Assembly: GCA_020912385.1 (NCBI GenBank)
Contig: CP087222.1
Span: 558,001-622,000, forward strand
Source: Neofusicoccum parvum
Taxonomy: Eukaryota > Ascomycota > Dothideomycetes > Botryosphaeriales > Botryosphaeriaceae
DNA length: 64,000 nt
Reading direction: 5' to 3'
Each line of letters starts with the position of its first letter. Within the stretch, counting starts at the first letter, position 1. This document shows positions 21,167 through 32,236 of the stretch, piece after piece. The notes under the pieces are model-generated. The model searched no databases. It saw only the letters and a list, made by a program, of their open reading frames with translations, and was not told the origin of the DNA. The position numbers were made by a program, and so were the translations under genes.

Positions 21167-22966
21167 CTTGGCGGTAAAACTGGCAGCACAACGAATGACT
21201 TTGGAAAAGAAATTAGAGTAATGAGATTAAAAAGTCCAGGTTGAGGGCCAAGGCGTGGGGTCTGAAACGGTTTCCTGGCAGCGGGCGGCATTCATATACA
21301 AGAGCATGGCGTCCTCATTTCGACCGGCATCTGCAGCGGTCCAAGCAGCACCGCGAACACGGGTTCCACCCGGTACGAAGAGCCAGAGAGTCTGTGTTCT
21401 GCTCTAAGCTGCGGATCCAATGTGGTGTAGCATCGTATTCGGCGGAGGAGCGCCAAGCCGAGCGGCCATGCTGGTGCTCACGGACGGCCGGCGATCTATT
21501 CATGACCGGCGGGCTGCCTTAAGCTTTGCGCCAGCCGGCTTAGCCACCGCTGCCATTGGCACAGCCGAGAGTGCTGGACGAGCGGCGCGAGCGTCGGGCC
21601 GTGGCGATGGATGGCCAGAGTGTGACACGGTGATGTCAATCACGAGCGGCTAAGGCTGAGGGCGCTCAAGCGTCTGCCGTGCGCTGCTGCTCCCTAAGTT
21701 CAGCACGTAGTGCATCCGCAGCGCCCGCGGTATTTTTAGCGCTTTCTCGCCTGCGAACCGCTCGCTGGCCGTCCAGCTCCGAGCGTTCCCGTGCGGAAAG
21801 AGCAGCTCAGCCGGGCCGAGGGGCCAATACGGTGACCCGGACCGCCTGCCGACCCCTATCGAAGCCCCTTGGCCGGGCAGAGCAGAGCGGCGCAGAGCAG
21901 CGCTGTTCGCGCACGTCCACAGCCCTAGAAATCCAATAAGCTTTCCCGCCCTGCCAGCCTGCCCTGCGCCCCGTTCATCAGTGTCGGTCATTCTTCAGCC
22001 CTGGAGCTGGGCTGCTTGCGCTGCGGCCCCCGCTTTGCGAAGGGAAATTGCGTGCGTCGTGCATGCGTGCCTCGTCCATCTGCTTTTTTTACTTTCCCAC
22101 ACTTCTCTGCAGAAACGACAAAACCCTGCCGGCGCGATCCATGCTCGCATGCAGCAAGGGTTCTTTTTCCTCTCCTCTCCTGCCGGCTTCGCTGCTGCTC
22201 AACCACATGGTGTATTCCCTTCCGCTTCTCTTGCATTATCGCATGCACCCCGCTCCTCCCTTTGCCCGCAACCTCTACGGCCGTCGCTTGCGAGCGCGCG
22301 AGACACACCGCATCTGAGCACGTCTCAGCCTGCGGCTGCCGGCGCCCCGTTTCGCACCCACGGCGGGCGCATTGAAGAAGACCTGCTCTCCGCCTCTCCC
22401 GCCTCGTCTGTCCGCACGGCAGGGCTGAGCGGGCGGCCAAGGGGTGAACCGCTTAGCGCGGGCGGAGAAAGTCCGTTGGGCAGTGCTGAGTTACCGCCGA
22501 TATCGTCTTCTGCATGCAACCCATCAGCCGCATCATGATTCTCAAAGCTTTTCCTTTTGCCGCGTCATTTGAGGTGTTTTCCATTTTCCGTTTTCTACTG
22601 CTTTTCCTCCTCTCTTCGTCGCAGTGCAGATTATATCCACTTTCGGAAACGAGACTGTTGGGATCCTCCGCTCGTTTGATATCCGAACCGCTTGACTTTG
22701 AACAGAGAAGCCTCTGCCCACGCCCGCAACTAACCCGAGACTCAAGAGACGCCCCCAAAAAAGAATTACCAGGACCTCGTTACCATGATGCTATACGCGC
22801 TGACTCTATGTATGATATGCTAGGACGACGTACCGCAGGTATCAGAAGGGAGAAGAAGCAAGAACGCGTAGGAAAAGAGTAAAAAGAACAGCAAGAAGAG
22901 AGGATACACACTCAGACCTAGGAATTCGCCACTCCACCACCACCAACCAGCCGGCCAGCCGACGCC
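21167..22966. other. Intergenic between tandem minus-strand genes
   Basis: Promoter region of the oxidoreductase and 3' flank of the methyltransferase. Frames on both strands between 21650 and 22880 overlap each other and show no domain. Nothing else is seen. Confidence 0.5.
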
Positions 22967-24189
22967 TCAGCTCACGCCCGGCCCGGGCTTCTGCCCGTAC
23001 ACCATGTAGAGCGTGTAGTACGCGTGCACCTTCGGATTGCGGACGGCCTTGCGGGCGGCGGCGACGAAGACCTCGGCCTCCTCCTTGCTCCAGCCCAGGC
23101 CCTTGGTCAGCGGGCCGTTGATGGCCATGTTGAAGGCGTCGATGACGGCGGCCTGCATGTACAGGCCGGCGGTGCGCAGCAGCGGGTTCTTGGCCCAGGC
23201 GCCCAGGGGCACCTTGATGGTCTGCTCGGTGACGTTGACGAAGCCGGCGTCGCGCAGCTTGCCGGCGACGCGCTGGGCGACGTGGAAGTCGTTGCCGAAG
23301 TTCTGGAGGCCCTGGCGCACCGCGGCCATGTAGAGGGCGTAGGGCCAGTCGTGCGGCATCGAGCCGTCGTCGCTCTGCGGGAAGAAGTCGAGCTCCTGCA
23401 GCTCGACGTACGCGCCGGGCTTGAGCCAGTCGAGCGCGCTGCCCAGCACGCGCGGCCAGTCGCGGATCGCCGGCGCCATGGCCCGCACGTGGATGAGGTC
23501 GAAGGGCGCGCCGTAGACCCACTCGCTCTCGATGTCGTCGACCAGGAACCGCACTGCACGCCGCGCAAGGGAACGGCCCCCGCCCTCAGTCAGCCAAGCG
23601 TCGCTTTTCCCTCTCGTCTCCGCCCCCCTCCCTGGGCGCCGGCGGGAGCACAACCACCACAGCTAAACCCGGGGCGCGTTCTCTTACCGTTCGGCGGCAC
23701 GAAGTTCGGCTGGATGGGACTCAGGTCCACGCCGATGACCTCTGCGCTCGGGTACATGTCGCCCATGTCGACGCACCAGATGCCGGTCCCGGTGCCCAGG
23801 TCCAGGATGCGGCCCGGGTGCGCGCCGATGGGCGCGAAGTGCAGCTTGTCGCCGCACACGGCCACCGTCATGGCGTGCTTCATGTCCTCGCGGTCCTGCT
23901 CCTGCTCGTCGTTCGGGAACACGTACCGCCCCTCGCAGTACTTGTGGTAGCGCCGCCCGTTCTCGAAGTTGTAGTCGCGCACCGACGACGACACCGACGT
24001 CGTCGCCGACCCGTTGCCGTCGTCCGACGAGTATCCCGACTCCGCCTCCGACACGAGATCGTCGTCGTCGTCCTGCGCCGCCTCGATCTGCGTGCGCGCC
24101 TGCTCCGCCGCCGCCGCCACCTCCTCCGCCGTGGCCTGCGCCGCCCCGCCCGGCGACGACAGGTTCGAGCGCGGCGATGAGGCGACCAT
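22967..24189 (-). CDS. LaeA-like SAM-dependent methyltransferase
   Basis: Two exons (24189-23688 and 23553-22967) with a 134-bp intron (donor GTAAGA, phase 1) give 362 aa. The first 70 residues are acidic and Ser-rich. The segment around residue 77 (NGRRYHKYCEGRYVFPNDEQEQDR) is the family's usual entry to the domain. SAM-binding motif I is ILDLGTGTGIW at 128-138, followed by the acidic VIGVDLSPIQPNFVPPN. The second exon supplies WVYGAPFDLIHVRAM and LKPGAYVELQELDFFPQSDDG. This domain order is typical of the large fungal LaeA/UMTA-like group. True LaeA regulates secondary metabolism with velvet proteins, but many paralogues exist in each genome, so I do not claim orthology. I chose the ATG at 24189; the in-frame upstream ATG at 24321 adds a low-complexity leader. 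Confidence 0.85.
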
Positions 24190-25264
24190 TGCTGCGCGGC
24201 TTCCCGGCTGCTCGGTGTTCCTTCGCTTCGTGCGCGCGCCGGCGGGTGCCTCGGGTTGCGCTCGTCTTGTGGAACCAGAAGGGGTCGGGGGGGTTGGGCC
24301 ACCAAAAAAAAAAATGAGCAAACGGGGCGCGCGTCTGTCCTGGTCGCTGGGTAGGGTGCGTGCGTGCGTGTTTGCGCGGATCGAGGCAAGGCAGGGCTCC
24401 TCGGGACTTGCGGCGGTGGAGGCGAGGCAGGCGCTCGGTTTCGGCTTGGTCCTGCAAGATCAGATGCGGGTGGCCGTTGGGTTGATGTTATAAGCGGCGC
24501 CGGCAGCCCGGGGTAGAGCAGCAGCTGCGGCGCGGCGGTCGCGCGCGCTGCTGCAGTGTTTTATTTTTTATTTTTCCCCCCTCTGCCGGGCGCGTGAGGT
24601 GAGCGGGTGCTGCAGCTGGCGGGCTGCTGCGGCGCGGCACACGAAAACTGCCGCAATGGCGAGAGGAGGTTCGCGTGTCGAAAAAGCATGTGCAGCGGCG
24701 TCGCGGCGGAGGAGCTGGACTCGTCGCCTTCCCCAGCTGCCGAGCGCTGCTCCCCCCCTTGCACGCAGCGGGCCGCGCCTCTCTGGGCAGCTCTGCCGAT
24801 GCCCCGCCAGAAAATCAGGTGCCCCAAGCGACCGCCCCCAGCTGCAACCACTCACTCGCCACCGCGGTGGGACCCGCCCTCGTGTTTGTAGCTAACCAGC
24901 GCAGCCCGTTCGAGATCCTGGGACCGCGGCATTCAAGCAGACCATCCGGCCGTGGCATTCGTATCTAGCGCTACGTCTTCTCATCAAAACATACATGCAA
25001 TACATGGCCAATAACAATGCGTGGAACACATGAAGAAAAGAGACGCGCCCCTCATTACCTACCCACCGCCTCCCCTGCCCTTCCTCAGCTCATCGCTCCC
25101 TGATCTCCCACGTTTTGCTGATCTCTCCGGATCTCCGGCCGACCCAGCTTCCGGCAGCCACCATGCAAACGCATCCCATCTGATCTGAACCCTCCGCCTT
25201 GGCGTTGATGCCAATCGCTTGTGCAGCCTCACCAGCCCACCTCATTCGCTCGCTCACGGCCATG
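24190..25264. other. Intergenic between tandem minus-strand genes
   Basis: Promoter region of the methyltransferase gene and 3' flank of the aquaporin gene. No coding evidence is seen. Confidence 0.5.
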
Positions 25265-27350
25265 CTATTCCCGGACGTCCTGCATGGACTGCCGAGGCGA
25301 CGCCCTGTGGGGCTGCGCAAATGCCGCCCTGCTCGGACTTTGGATCTCGCTCGACGCAACGGTCGACAGATCCGCTCTTGGCCCAAGCCCGTAGCCCTTC
25401 TCCACATCGCCGACTTCCGTCCGCGAACCCGCCACCGCGGCGCGAGCGTCAGGGAGGTAGAACCCGTGGTCGCCCAGCTGCGGCGTGCGCTCGCCGTCCT
25501 GCGTCGGCGGCCGAGGCGCGCTGTTGTAGTTGTTCATGTTCAGCGCCGTCAGGATCTTGGCCGTCATCTCGCGCTGCTTCTCGCGGACCTCGTGATGGGG
25601 GTTCTTGGTCGGGTCGTTGGTGTCGTCGCCGTCCTGCCCCGGGTTGGCCATCTCGTACTCGAGGATCTTGATGAACTTGTAGAATCCGATTGCGAACAGG
25701 CACCCGATCGCCGGCCCGAGCCAGTAGATCCAGTGCGTGCTGTCGTACGTGTTGGTCACGATGCAGGGTCCCAGGCTGCGAGCCGGATTGAGAGAGCCAC
25801 CGGTGTAGTAGACTCCACAGAGTTCAGCGACGAAGAGGGCAAGACCGATTCCAACAGGAGCGATGAATGTGGCTTTGTGCTTCTCCTTTGCCAACATGAG
25901 GATGCTGCAATCCAGTTAGTATACGCTTGCCAATATTAATAAATTTGCTTACGTGAACACGAGCTCAGCCGTCATAAAGGCCTCGATGAAGAGACCCTGC
26001 GCGATTGAGGTCCCATCGCTGAGTGTGGTGCGGACATTCAGAGGAGTCGGGAATATGGCCAAGACAAGCGCCGATGCAGTGATACTGCCGGCGATCTGAG
26101 CAAAGAACAGGATTACAGAGCGCCATTTGCCGATGGCACCCGTGGCCAACAGGGCCAAGGTTACCTAAGTCAAAGAGTAATCAGCATGGTGCACATTGAA
26201 CCAGTCAAGTATCGACTTACAGCTGGATTGAAGAGACCACCAGAGATACGGAAGAAGACCCAAACATTGACCATCAGGGAGAAGCCGAAACAGATTGAGA
26301 TATACAGCATGACAGCGGGGTCGAAACCTGTCGTCGCATTGGTGGTGGTTGCCTCAGAAGGCGTTGCGCTTTTCGCATTGGCAACCTGGGTGCCTGCAAA
26401 AGCGAAGAATAGGAACATGGTCGTTCCCACCCACTCACCGAGAGCGGCTGTATCGTGTTAGCAAACGCGACGCTGAAAATGAGGTGTCAACACATACCGA
26501 CGAAGTGATTCTTGACATCACTGTTCATCCACATCGTCCAAGGGAGCCTCAATGCCAGCAGCTCACTGTCGCGATCCTTCTGACGAGGCTTATCACCATA
26601 AGCCGGAGGCGAGTAGTACCTGCTCGCGGCCATATCTGCCATATCCCCGTAGTTGTATGCGGTGTTATAGGTGCTCCTCCAGGAGTTTCTGTGGTAAAAT
26701 GAAGGCCTGTCGTCATTCGCGATGCTCTCTGCCTTTGCCTTCTTGGCCTGTTCCTTGAGGTCGTAAAAGGATAAAGGCCGTCCCTTCTGGTTGACGAACG
26801 ATGAGAGGTTGGGCTCCGAGGGGTCCACAAAGGGGCTTCCTTGCATCGAAGACCGCCAGGTGTCTCTACTCGCTTCTCCGTGATGGGAAGACGCGAATGC
26901 AGAGTTCGACCTGGCTCTTCCGGCCACTTCGCCTTCAAAGCTGACCTGTGGCCCGGCTCTTTCGAAGGCAGACGAAGCAGCTTGGTCCCTGTCTGCATTA
27001 TTGCCGGGGTAGTCTGAGTAGGCGAAGTCCTGCATGCTTGCTGGTCGAGCGGCAGAGCGCTGCTTGTTGCCAAGAAGAGGAGCCTTGTCTTGAGATATTC
27101 TCGCGGAGAATGGGTCTCTCTCCTGATCGAAAGAGGTCTGGAAGGATGCACGAGTCTGCGAGTTGGGGGTGGGTGCTTTTGATTGTTGGTTGGAAGGAGA
27201 AGGAGTGCCAAGGGACGGCCGATCGAATGCAAGTCCCGCAGGGGAGGGAGTGCCTGCAGGTGTAGCCGGGTGGGAGTTCAAGGCTTCGAAGCGAGCTTTT
27301 GCAGAGCGAACAGGTTCAAAACCAGTGCCGTCTCTGGTTGAGGGGACCAT
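25265..27350 (-). CDS. Aquaporin / MIP channel with long N-terminus
   Basis: Membrane channel of the major intrinsic protein family. Four exons (27350-26498, 26447-26221, 26164-25953, 25904-25265; introns 48-56 bp) give 643 aa. The first about 275 residues are hydrophilic, Ser/Pro-rich and probably disordered, with possible phosphosites. Six membrane segments follow. The first NPA motif is FNPAV at 358-360 and the second LNPARS at 470-472, with the selectivity-filter arginine at 473. After the last helix a cytosolic tail of about 125 residues is present. Water versus glycerol selectivity cannot be settled by eye, though DPAVMLYI before loop B and the overall look suit the fungal facultative fungal aquaporin or X-intrinsic-like group. 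The NPA1 loop is split exactly after Ala by an intron. Confidence 0.9.
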
Positions 27351-29455
27351 GGCGAAAGAGCGGTGGAGGGTTTATGTAGGACCGGTCCTCTGCTCGCAGG
27401 TTAGCCCGTTTGGCCGAGTGACTGACACTCACACGATCGGTCTGGTTGGCCTGTGGGAATATCAAGTGGCGGGCAGTATGACGCGAGTGCAGGATGAGCG
27501 AGAGCTTGTGTTTCAGTGATTTGCTGCATTCCTCGACCTTCGAGATATGTGAAGATTTATAGCTTCATAGACAGCCATCGACTTTAGTGACAACTAGCCT
27601 CCGTCGAAGCCAACCATCACAATCGCTACAGCAACTCGCCTTCCCGAGACATGTACCTCGCGTACGAGTGATCGACAAATTGAGGAGGCTGTTGTTCAGT
27701 TGTTACCACAGCAAACGGAGCGTGTCCGGTGAGATGGAGCATGGAGACCCTCGACAGCAATGAGCTGAGGCAGAGCATTGAAAGAGTGAACGCACGGGGG
27801 CCGGAATAGTTGCCCTACATGACTATTGGGCAGATACGGGGCCAAATGGTCTGAATTGGCAAGCGTATGCCTGATGCGGCAGAGCTGCGGTGCAGGCTTG
27901 AATGATGCTCGGGGCGTTTCAGGGCTTGGACGGTACGTCATTTGCGCGCCAGTAACGGGAGCCAGAAAAATGGAAGCCGGCAGACCCAAGTCAAAAATAA
28001 CGAGGCTGAAAGAGGCCGAGGAGCATACGCGGTTCAGAGTCCAGGAAGGCTGGTCGTCAGACCCTGGGCCGGCGGAGGCTGGCGGCCACAAGCCGGGGAC
28101 TGCCGACTTCCAGAATGGGGCGTCCGGCTGTTCCTCAGCTGTTCTTCTCGTTCGGCCCGAGAACCACACCGGCGGCCGCGAGGTGCTGGAGGCACTCTGC
28201 AGGGCTAATGCACGAAACTCGCTGGTGTGCGACAGATTCCGGGTAACGCCAGACGTCGTTGTGCATAGCATTGATTGTCGCGACACCTGCAGGCCGTGAT
28301 ATCATCGCTCACGGCAATGCAGCTCCAAGGACCCTGTACTGCAGCGCGAGATGCAGACGCAGGCGCCCTGCGGTCCAATCAATCAGCACGCCTCACATTT
28401 CTGAGACGGGAGGGTGCTCGTATGTTGGGCATCTGCTTTTTCGCTTGGCAGTAGGAACAGTCGGGCAACCGGCCAATGCCATGCCGCAAACCGCAGTCGG
28501 CCCATCTCCAAGAACGATCGCCTCTGGGATGCGGAGATCGCAGAACACGGCGGCAGTGGTGATAGAGGCCCGACGTGGGGATCTGAGTCGCGCGTTGCGG
28601 GGAGTGCTGCGTTGTCACTGTTGACGGTTGTTTGGGCCGAGTCGTTGACGCAGCGACACGACACGCCGCCCGGGACGCGCGGGATTCTCTCGCGATTCGC
28701 TTGCTTACGTGGTCCTGCCACGTGACCCGGGCGACCCCGGCTGCCTCCGGCATCGCGTGCACGCTTCATCACTCCATCCACCACCACCAGCGCCGAGGAG
28801 CACGCTGTTCTCACCTGTGCACGCCGGGCCAGCACTCTGGCGAGGACCTCCAGGAGGCGGCCGGGCCTCGCTTACTTGCACGTGGCGATGTTTCCATCCC
28901 CTGCGCCCCACACAATCTCCGGCCGCGTTTCAATCGCGGACGTCTGTACGTAAAACTGCCATTGGCCTCTTCACTTTCGCCGCTTTCCGCAGTGCATTAG
29001 CCTGCGGACTTTTGCCGTCAACGCCATGAAGACCCGGTTTCGCCACTGTATGATTGTCCCGGACGGCCTGCGGCCAAGGGCGCTGCTGTACTTATTCCGC
29101 GACGCCATCCGCCCTTCAACGCGGTTGATTGAGGAGACTTGATGCCCGTTCCGGCAGCCCCACCCGCCGCCGTGAGCCACAGCGGAGGGAACGAGACTCC
29201 GCTGAGGACGGTGAAGCACCCTAATGGCTATAGCCAGTGCCAAAGCGGCAACCCCCGAGCACGCTGCTGCATGCACTGCGCTTACAAACCGCCGACCGGA
29301 TCGGAGAGCGGTGCGGACGGCGGAGGGCTTCAGCCGCTAATTGGGAGCTGCTCGGTCCGCTCTCAGGAGTAGGAATTCATATTAAAGCCCGCTGGTTCGT
29401 GCAAGTGTAGGTGAAAGGCTAAGCAGCCGCTGTTTTTGCCAAGCTCTTTATCAAA
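27351..29455. other. Divergent intergenic region, 2.1 kb
   Basis: Lies between the aquaporin (-) and the beta-propeller gene (+). Open frames at 27696-28299 and 28383-29000 overlap on both strands without domain features. A TATA-like box at 29379 serves the plus-strand gene. Confidence 0.5.
29379..29386 (+). promoter_or_regulatory. TATA-like box
   Basis: ATATTAAA about 75 bases upstream of the ATG at 29456, a normal fungal core-promoter distance. Confidence 0.45.
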
Positions 29456-30427
29456 ATGTTCTCCTCCAAGTCCATCTCTCTCCTCCTTGCCCTCGTTTCC
29501 TCTGCCACGGCATCTCCTCTGCTTACCGCAAGAAACGCCAGCACACGCCAGGTCTACCAATTTGAGCAAGGCACGTGGGTCGAAAACCTCGCTGTGCGCC
29601 AAAATGGCAATCTCCTTGTCGACTTGGTCGACAGGCCTGAGATTTACGAGATAAACCCCTCCTCCAACGAATCCTCTCCCAAACTCGTCCACAGGTTCCC
29701 TGGTATCACGAGTGTCTTTGGTATTTCGGAAGTTTCCACGGATGTCTTCACCGTCGTTGGCGGCAACTTCTCTCTCGCGACCTTTTCTGTTGACGCTGAG
29801 TCGTTTGGCGTCTGGCAAGTCGACCTCACTGGATCTGAGGCTGCAGTCTCCCAGATTGCAGCTATGCCCGATGCCGTTTTCCTCAATGGAATGACGACTC
29901 TGAACTCCCAATCGGTGCTGGTCTCCGATTCCACTTCGGGCGTCGTCTACCGCGTGGACATCCAAACCGGAGAGTACACTATTGTGCTCGACGACGAAAC
30001 AATGAAGCCTCCGGCGGACGCAACGCTTCAGATCGGCGTCAACGGCATCAGGCTCTTCAACGGTTATCTCTACTACCTCAACTTGTTTGCGAAGCTCTAC
30101 TGCCGCGTACCCATCGATTCGACGTCTGGAAAAGCCGTTGGTCCCTACGAAGTCATCGCCGAAAACGTTTACGCCGACGACTTCGCCATCACACAACAGG
30201 GTGTTGCCTATGCTGCCGACGGTTTCGAGAACCAAATCCTCAAGGTCACATTGGACGGCCAGGTTGAGAGCATTGCAGGCAACCTCAACTCGACCACCGT
30301 TGCAGGCGCTACTTCTGCACAGTTTGGAAAGGACGGTGTGTTGTATGTTACCACCGGCGGAGCGCTGGCTGCTCCTGTCAACGGCACGTACACCGAGGGT
30401 GGAAAGATTGTGGCGCTGAGGGTGTAG
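29456..30427 (+). CDS. Secreted six-bladed beta-propeller (SMP-30-like)
   Basis: Single exon, 323 aa. A signal peptide (SISLLLALVSSATASP) is followed by a propeller-type domain with repeated NLLVDLVDRPEIYEI, LVSDSTSGVVYRVDIQTG and GVAYAADGFENQILKVTLDG blocks, as in the SMP-30/gluconolactonase superfamily. The fungal secreted members of this group are mostly uncharacterised; lactonase or esterase activity is possible but not shown. Eight or so N-glycosylation sequons (NAS, NES, NFS, NST, NGT) support extracellular location. The leader is short and the TATA-like box is well spaced. The converging F-box gene ends about 110 bp downstream. Confidence 0.85.
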   Translation: MFSSKSISLLLALVSSATASPLLTARNASTRQVYQFEQGTWVENLAVRQNGNLLVDLVDRPEIYEINPSSNESSPKLVHRFPGITSVFGISEVSTDVFTVVGGNFSLATFSVDAESFGVWQVDLTGSEAAVSQIAAMPDAVFLNGMTTLNSQSVLVSDSTSGVVYRVDIQTGEYTIVLDDETMKPPADATLQIGVNGIRLFNGYLYYLNLFAKLYCRVPIDSTSGKAVGPYEVIAENVYADDFAITQQGVAYAADGFENQILKVTLDGQVESIAGNLNSTTVAGATSAQFGKDGVLYVTTGGALAAPVNGTYTEGGKIVALRV

Positions 30428-30534
30428 AGCTGTCCCATCCAATGTTATCACAGTCCAAAGTTCAAAGAACACAGTGCCCCAGTTACCAAAGTGCCCACGA
30501 ACGCCCGTCCAATTGCATACTCCGTGCTCAAAGC

Positions 30535-31191
30535 TCAAAGCTCAAAGAACCAACCCATACTCCTTTTCGACCAGGGGCGGCCCCGGGTCAGCTGCTGGCA
30601 CTGGTCATGCATCATCCCCAGCGTCACGCCATCCTCGCACTCCACATACGCCTTGACCGACTGAAACATGCTCGTCCCGTAAATCGTAATCTCGACCCTC
30701 CGCGGCGGCGGCTGCGCGACCAGCATCCTCCTCCACGACGGCTCACCGGCGCCTCCTCCCATCCCCCCGCCCCGCCCCCACCCCTCCCTCTCCCACTCCG
30801 CCCGCAGGTTCTCCAGCCACCCCATCGACACCATCGGCATGTACCCGCCGTCGTGGTCCGGGTCCGGGTCGTCGTACCGGCCCAGCCGGAACGTCTTCAT
30901 CAGGAGCTCGTTCGCCGCCGGGACGATCTCCCGCGGCGGGTCCTCCGGGTCGCGGCGGTTGACGGGCGGCTGGCCGGGCGGGTCGAGCTTGAGCATCGGG
31001 CCGCGGTTCTGCGTCGGCGTGAAGAAGAGCGCGCGTTGGAGGGGGAGGGAGGACGAGATGGCGGCTCGCCAGTTGTGGCAAACGCGGGATGCGGTGAGGA
31101 TGGAGGGGAGGGGCAGGGAGAGGAGGATTAGCTCCAGGAGCTCGGTGGTGTGGAAGACGGCGGTTGCGGCGGAGGGTTGGTGTGAAGACAT
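30535..31191 (-). CDS. F-box protein
   Basis: Single exon, 218 aa. An N-terminal F-box (residues about 14-57: TTELLELILLSLPLPSILTA, then SRVCHNWRAAI) would bind Skp1 in an SCF ubiquitin ligase. The rest is the usual short fungal type, with an RRVEITIYGT strand followed by FQSVKAYVECEDGVTLGMM, and no WD40 or leucine-rich repeats. A Gly-rich loop near residue 140 is low complexity. Such proteins form large expanded families in Dothideomycetes. The target is unknown. The start is the first ATG of the frame. Confidence 0.8.
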   Translation of the reverse strand: MSSHQPSAATAVFHTTELLELILLSLPLPSILTASRVCHNWRAAISSSLPLQRALFFTPTQNRGPMLKLDPPGQPPVNRRDPEDPPREIVPAANELLMKTFRLGRYDDPDPDHDGGYMPMVSMGWLENLRAEWEREGWGRGGGMGGGAGEPSWRRMLVAQPPPRRVEITIYGTSMFQSVKAYVECEDGVTLGMMHDQCQQLTRGRPWSKRSMGWFFEL

Positions 31192-31627
31192 TGTCGTTGT
31201 GTGTCTTGGGGAGGTGTATTCAGCTTTTGATGCCGCTGTTTGGATATTTCCTGATCGGGATCGGGGTGTTTTGAGTGATGACTCGGGGAATTGCGCTGCA
31301 GGAACGCGGGTAAGCTTTAAATGTTGGTTCCTGGGGCTAGGCAGCAGGATTGGTAAGGATTCGTCCGAAGTTAGTCCGGATTCATGCAGTACTTGGTCTT
31401 AAAGTGTGGTTCAAGACATCTTCTTATCCTCGATTGCTCGTGTTCTGATACCTGTGATAGACAAAGGCAGCTCTGGTTGCAGATGTGTGATTACTTATGC
31501 ATTTGATGACCTAACTTTCTTCAATCGCGAAGCAGATCGATTAGCAAGGCGAGCTACTGTAATGGAAAGGTTACTCGGCACGAAGTGATGGATTCTTATG
31601 TACATATCTCTAACGATAAGAGCAGGT
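31192..31627. other. Intergenic between tandem minus-strand genes
   Basis: Promoter of the F-box gene and 3' flank of the OsmC-like gene. Nothing else is seen. Confidence 0.5.
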
Positions 31628-32236
31628 CTATATTTTCTGGCCCCACGCATAACCCTTCTCAACCCCATCCTCCGCCGAGTTGCTCCCCATCACCTTCACG
31701 CTAATCTCCGGCTTCTTCGCAATGGTCTGCAGCACAACACAATACCTCTCCGTCAACTTCCCCAGCTTCTCAATCTTCGCGTCACCTTCCTCACCCAGCT
31801 CGCCGTCCAGTTTAATATCGAACCCCAGCCTAATCGCCTTGAATCCCACCGGCGCCTCGCGATCCACGCCCATGGTCCCGCGGAAGTCGAGGTCGCCCTC
31901 CGCGGACACGGTGCCGCCCTTGAGCGGGATGGAGAGCGCGGTGGCGACGGCTTTGAGGGTGACGCCGGCGCACGCGACGAGGGCCTCGAGCAGCATGTCG
32001 CCGCTGCACAGCTCGCCGGAGATGGTGGGGTCGTCGCCGCCGGCGCGCGGGTGCAGGCCGGCGATTTTGGATTGAGCCGAAGCGACGGCGGCGCCGGTTG
32101 AGAGCTTGCAGGTGATGGAGGAGGCGTCGAGCGTGCCCGAGGACTTGAGGGTGACGAGGGCAGCTGAAGGGTCGCTGCGATACGAGTCCTTGAGCGGCGC
32201 CTGTTTGGCGCGGAGAGCGGTTGCGGCGTCGGCCAT
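31628..32236 (-). CDS. OsmC/Ohr-like protein
   Basis: Single exon, 202 aa when started at the ATG at 32236 (GGCCATGATATT on the plus strand). The frame is open further up to 32488 but that part has no family character. The domain shows the OsmC pattern: GGDDPTISGELCSGDMLLEA, then LVACAGVTLKAVATAL with a conserved Cys, FRGTMGVDREAPVGFKAIRL, and the C-terminal ERYCVVLQTIAKKPEISVKV with the second Cys region. Bacterial relatives reduce organic hydroperoxides with a cysteine pair. The fungal group is uncharacterised, and whether both catalytic cysteines are correctly placed needs an alignment. No targeting signal is obvious. Confidence 0.85.
   Translation of the reverse strand: MADAATALRAKQAPLKDSYRSDPSAALVTLKSSGTLDASSITCKLSTGAAVASAQSKIAGLHPRAGGDDPTISGELCSGDMLLEALVACAGVTLKAVATALSIPLKGGTVSAEGDLDFRGTMGVDREAPVGFKAIRLGFDIKLDGELGEEGDAKIEKLGKLTERYCVVLQTIAKKPEISVKVMGSNSAEDGVEKGYAWGQKI

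Noticed and set aside
19424..24189. Secondary-metabolite cluster around the GMC oxidoreductase and LaeA-like methyltransferase
   Set aside because: No backbone synthase, prenyltransferase or cluster regulator lies in the window; the neighbours are a kelch protein, an MFS permease and an aquaporin.
29363..30538. 391-codon minus-strand open frame
   Set aside because: Antisense shadow of the secreted propeller gene; its sequence has no family features while the plus strand has a signal peptide and propeller motifs.
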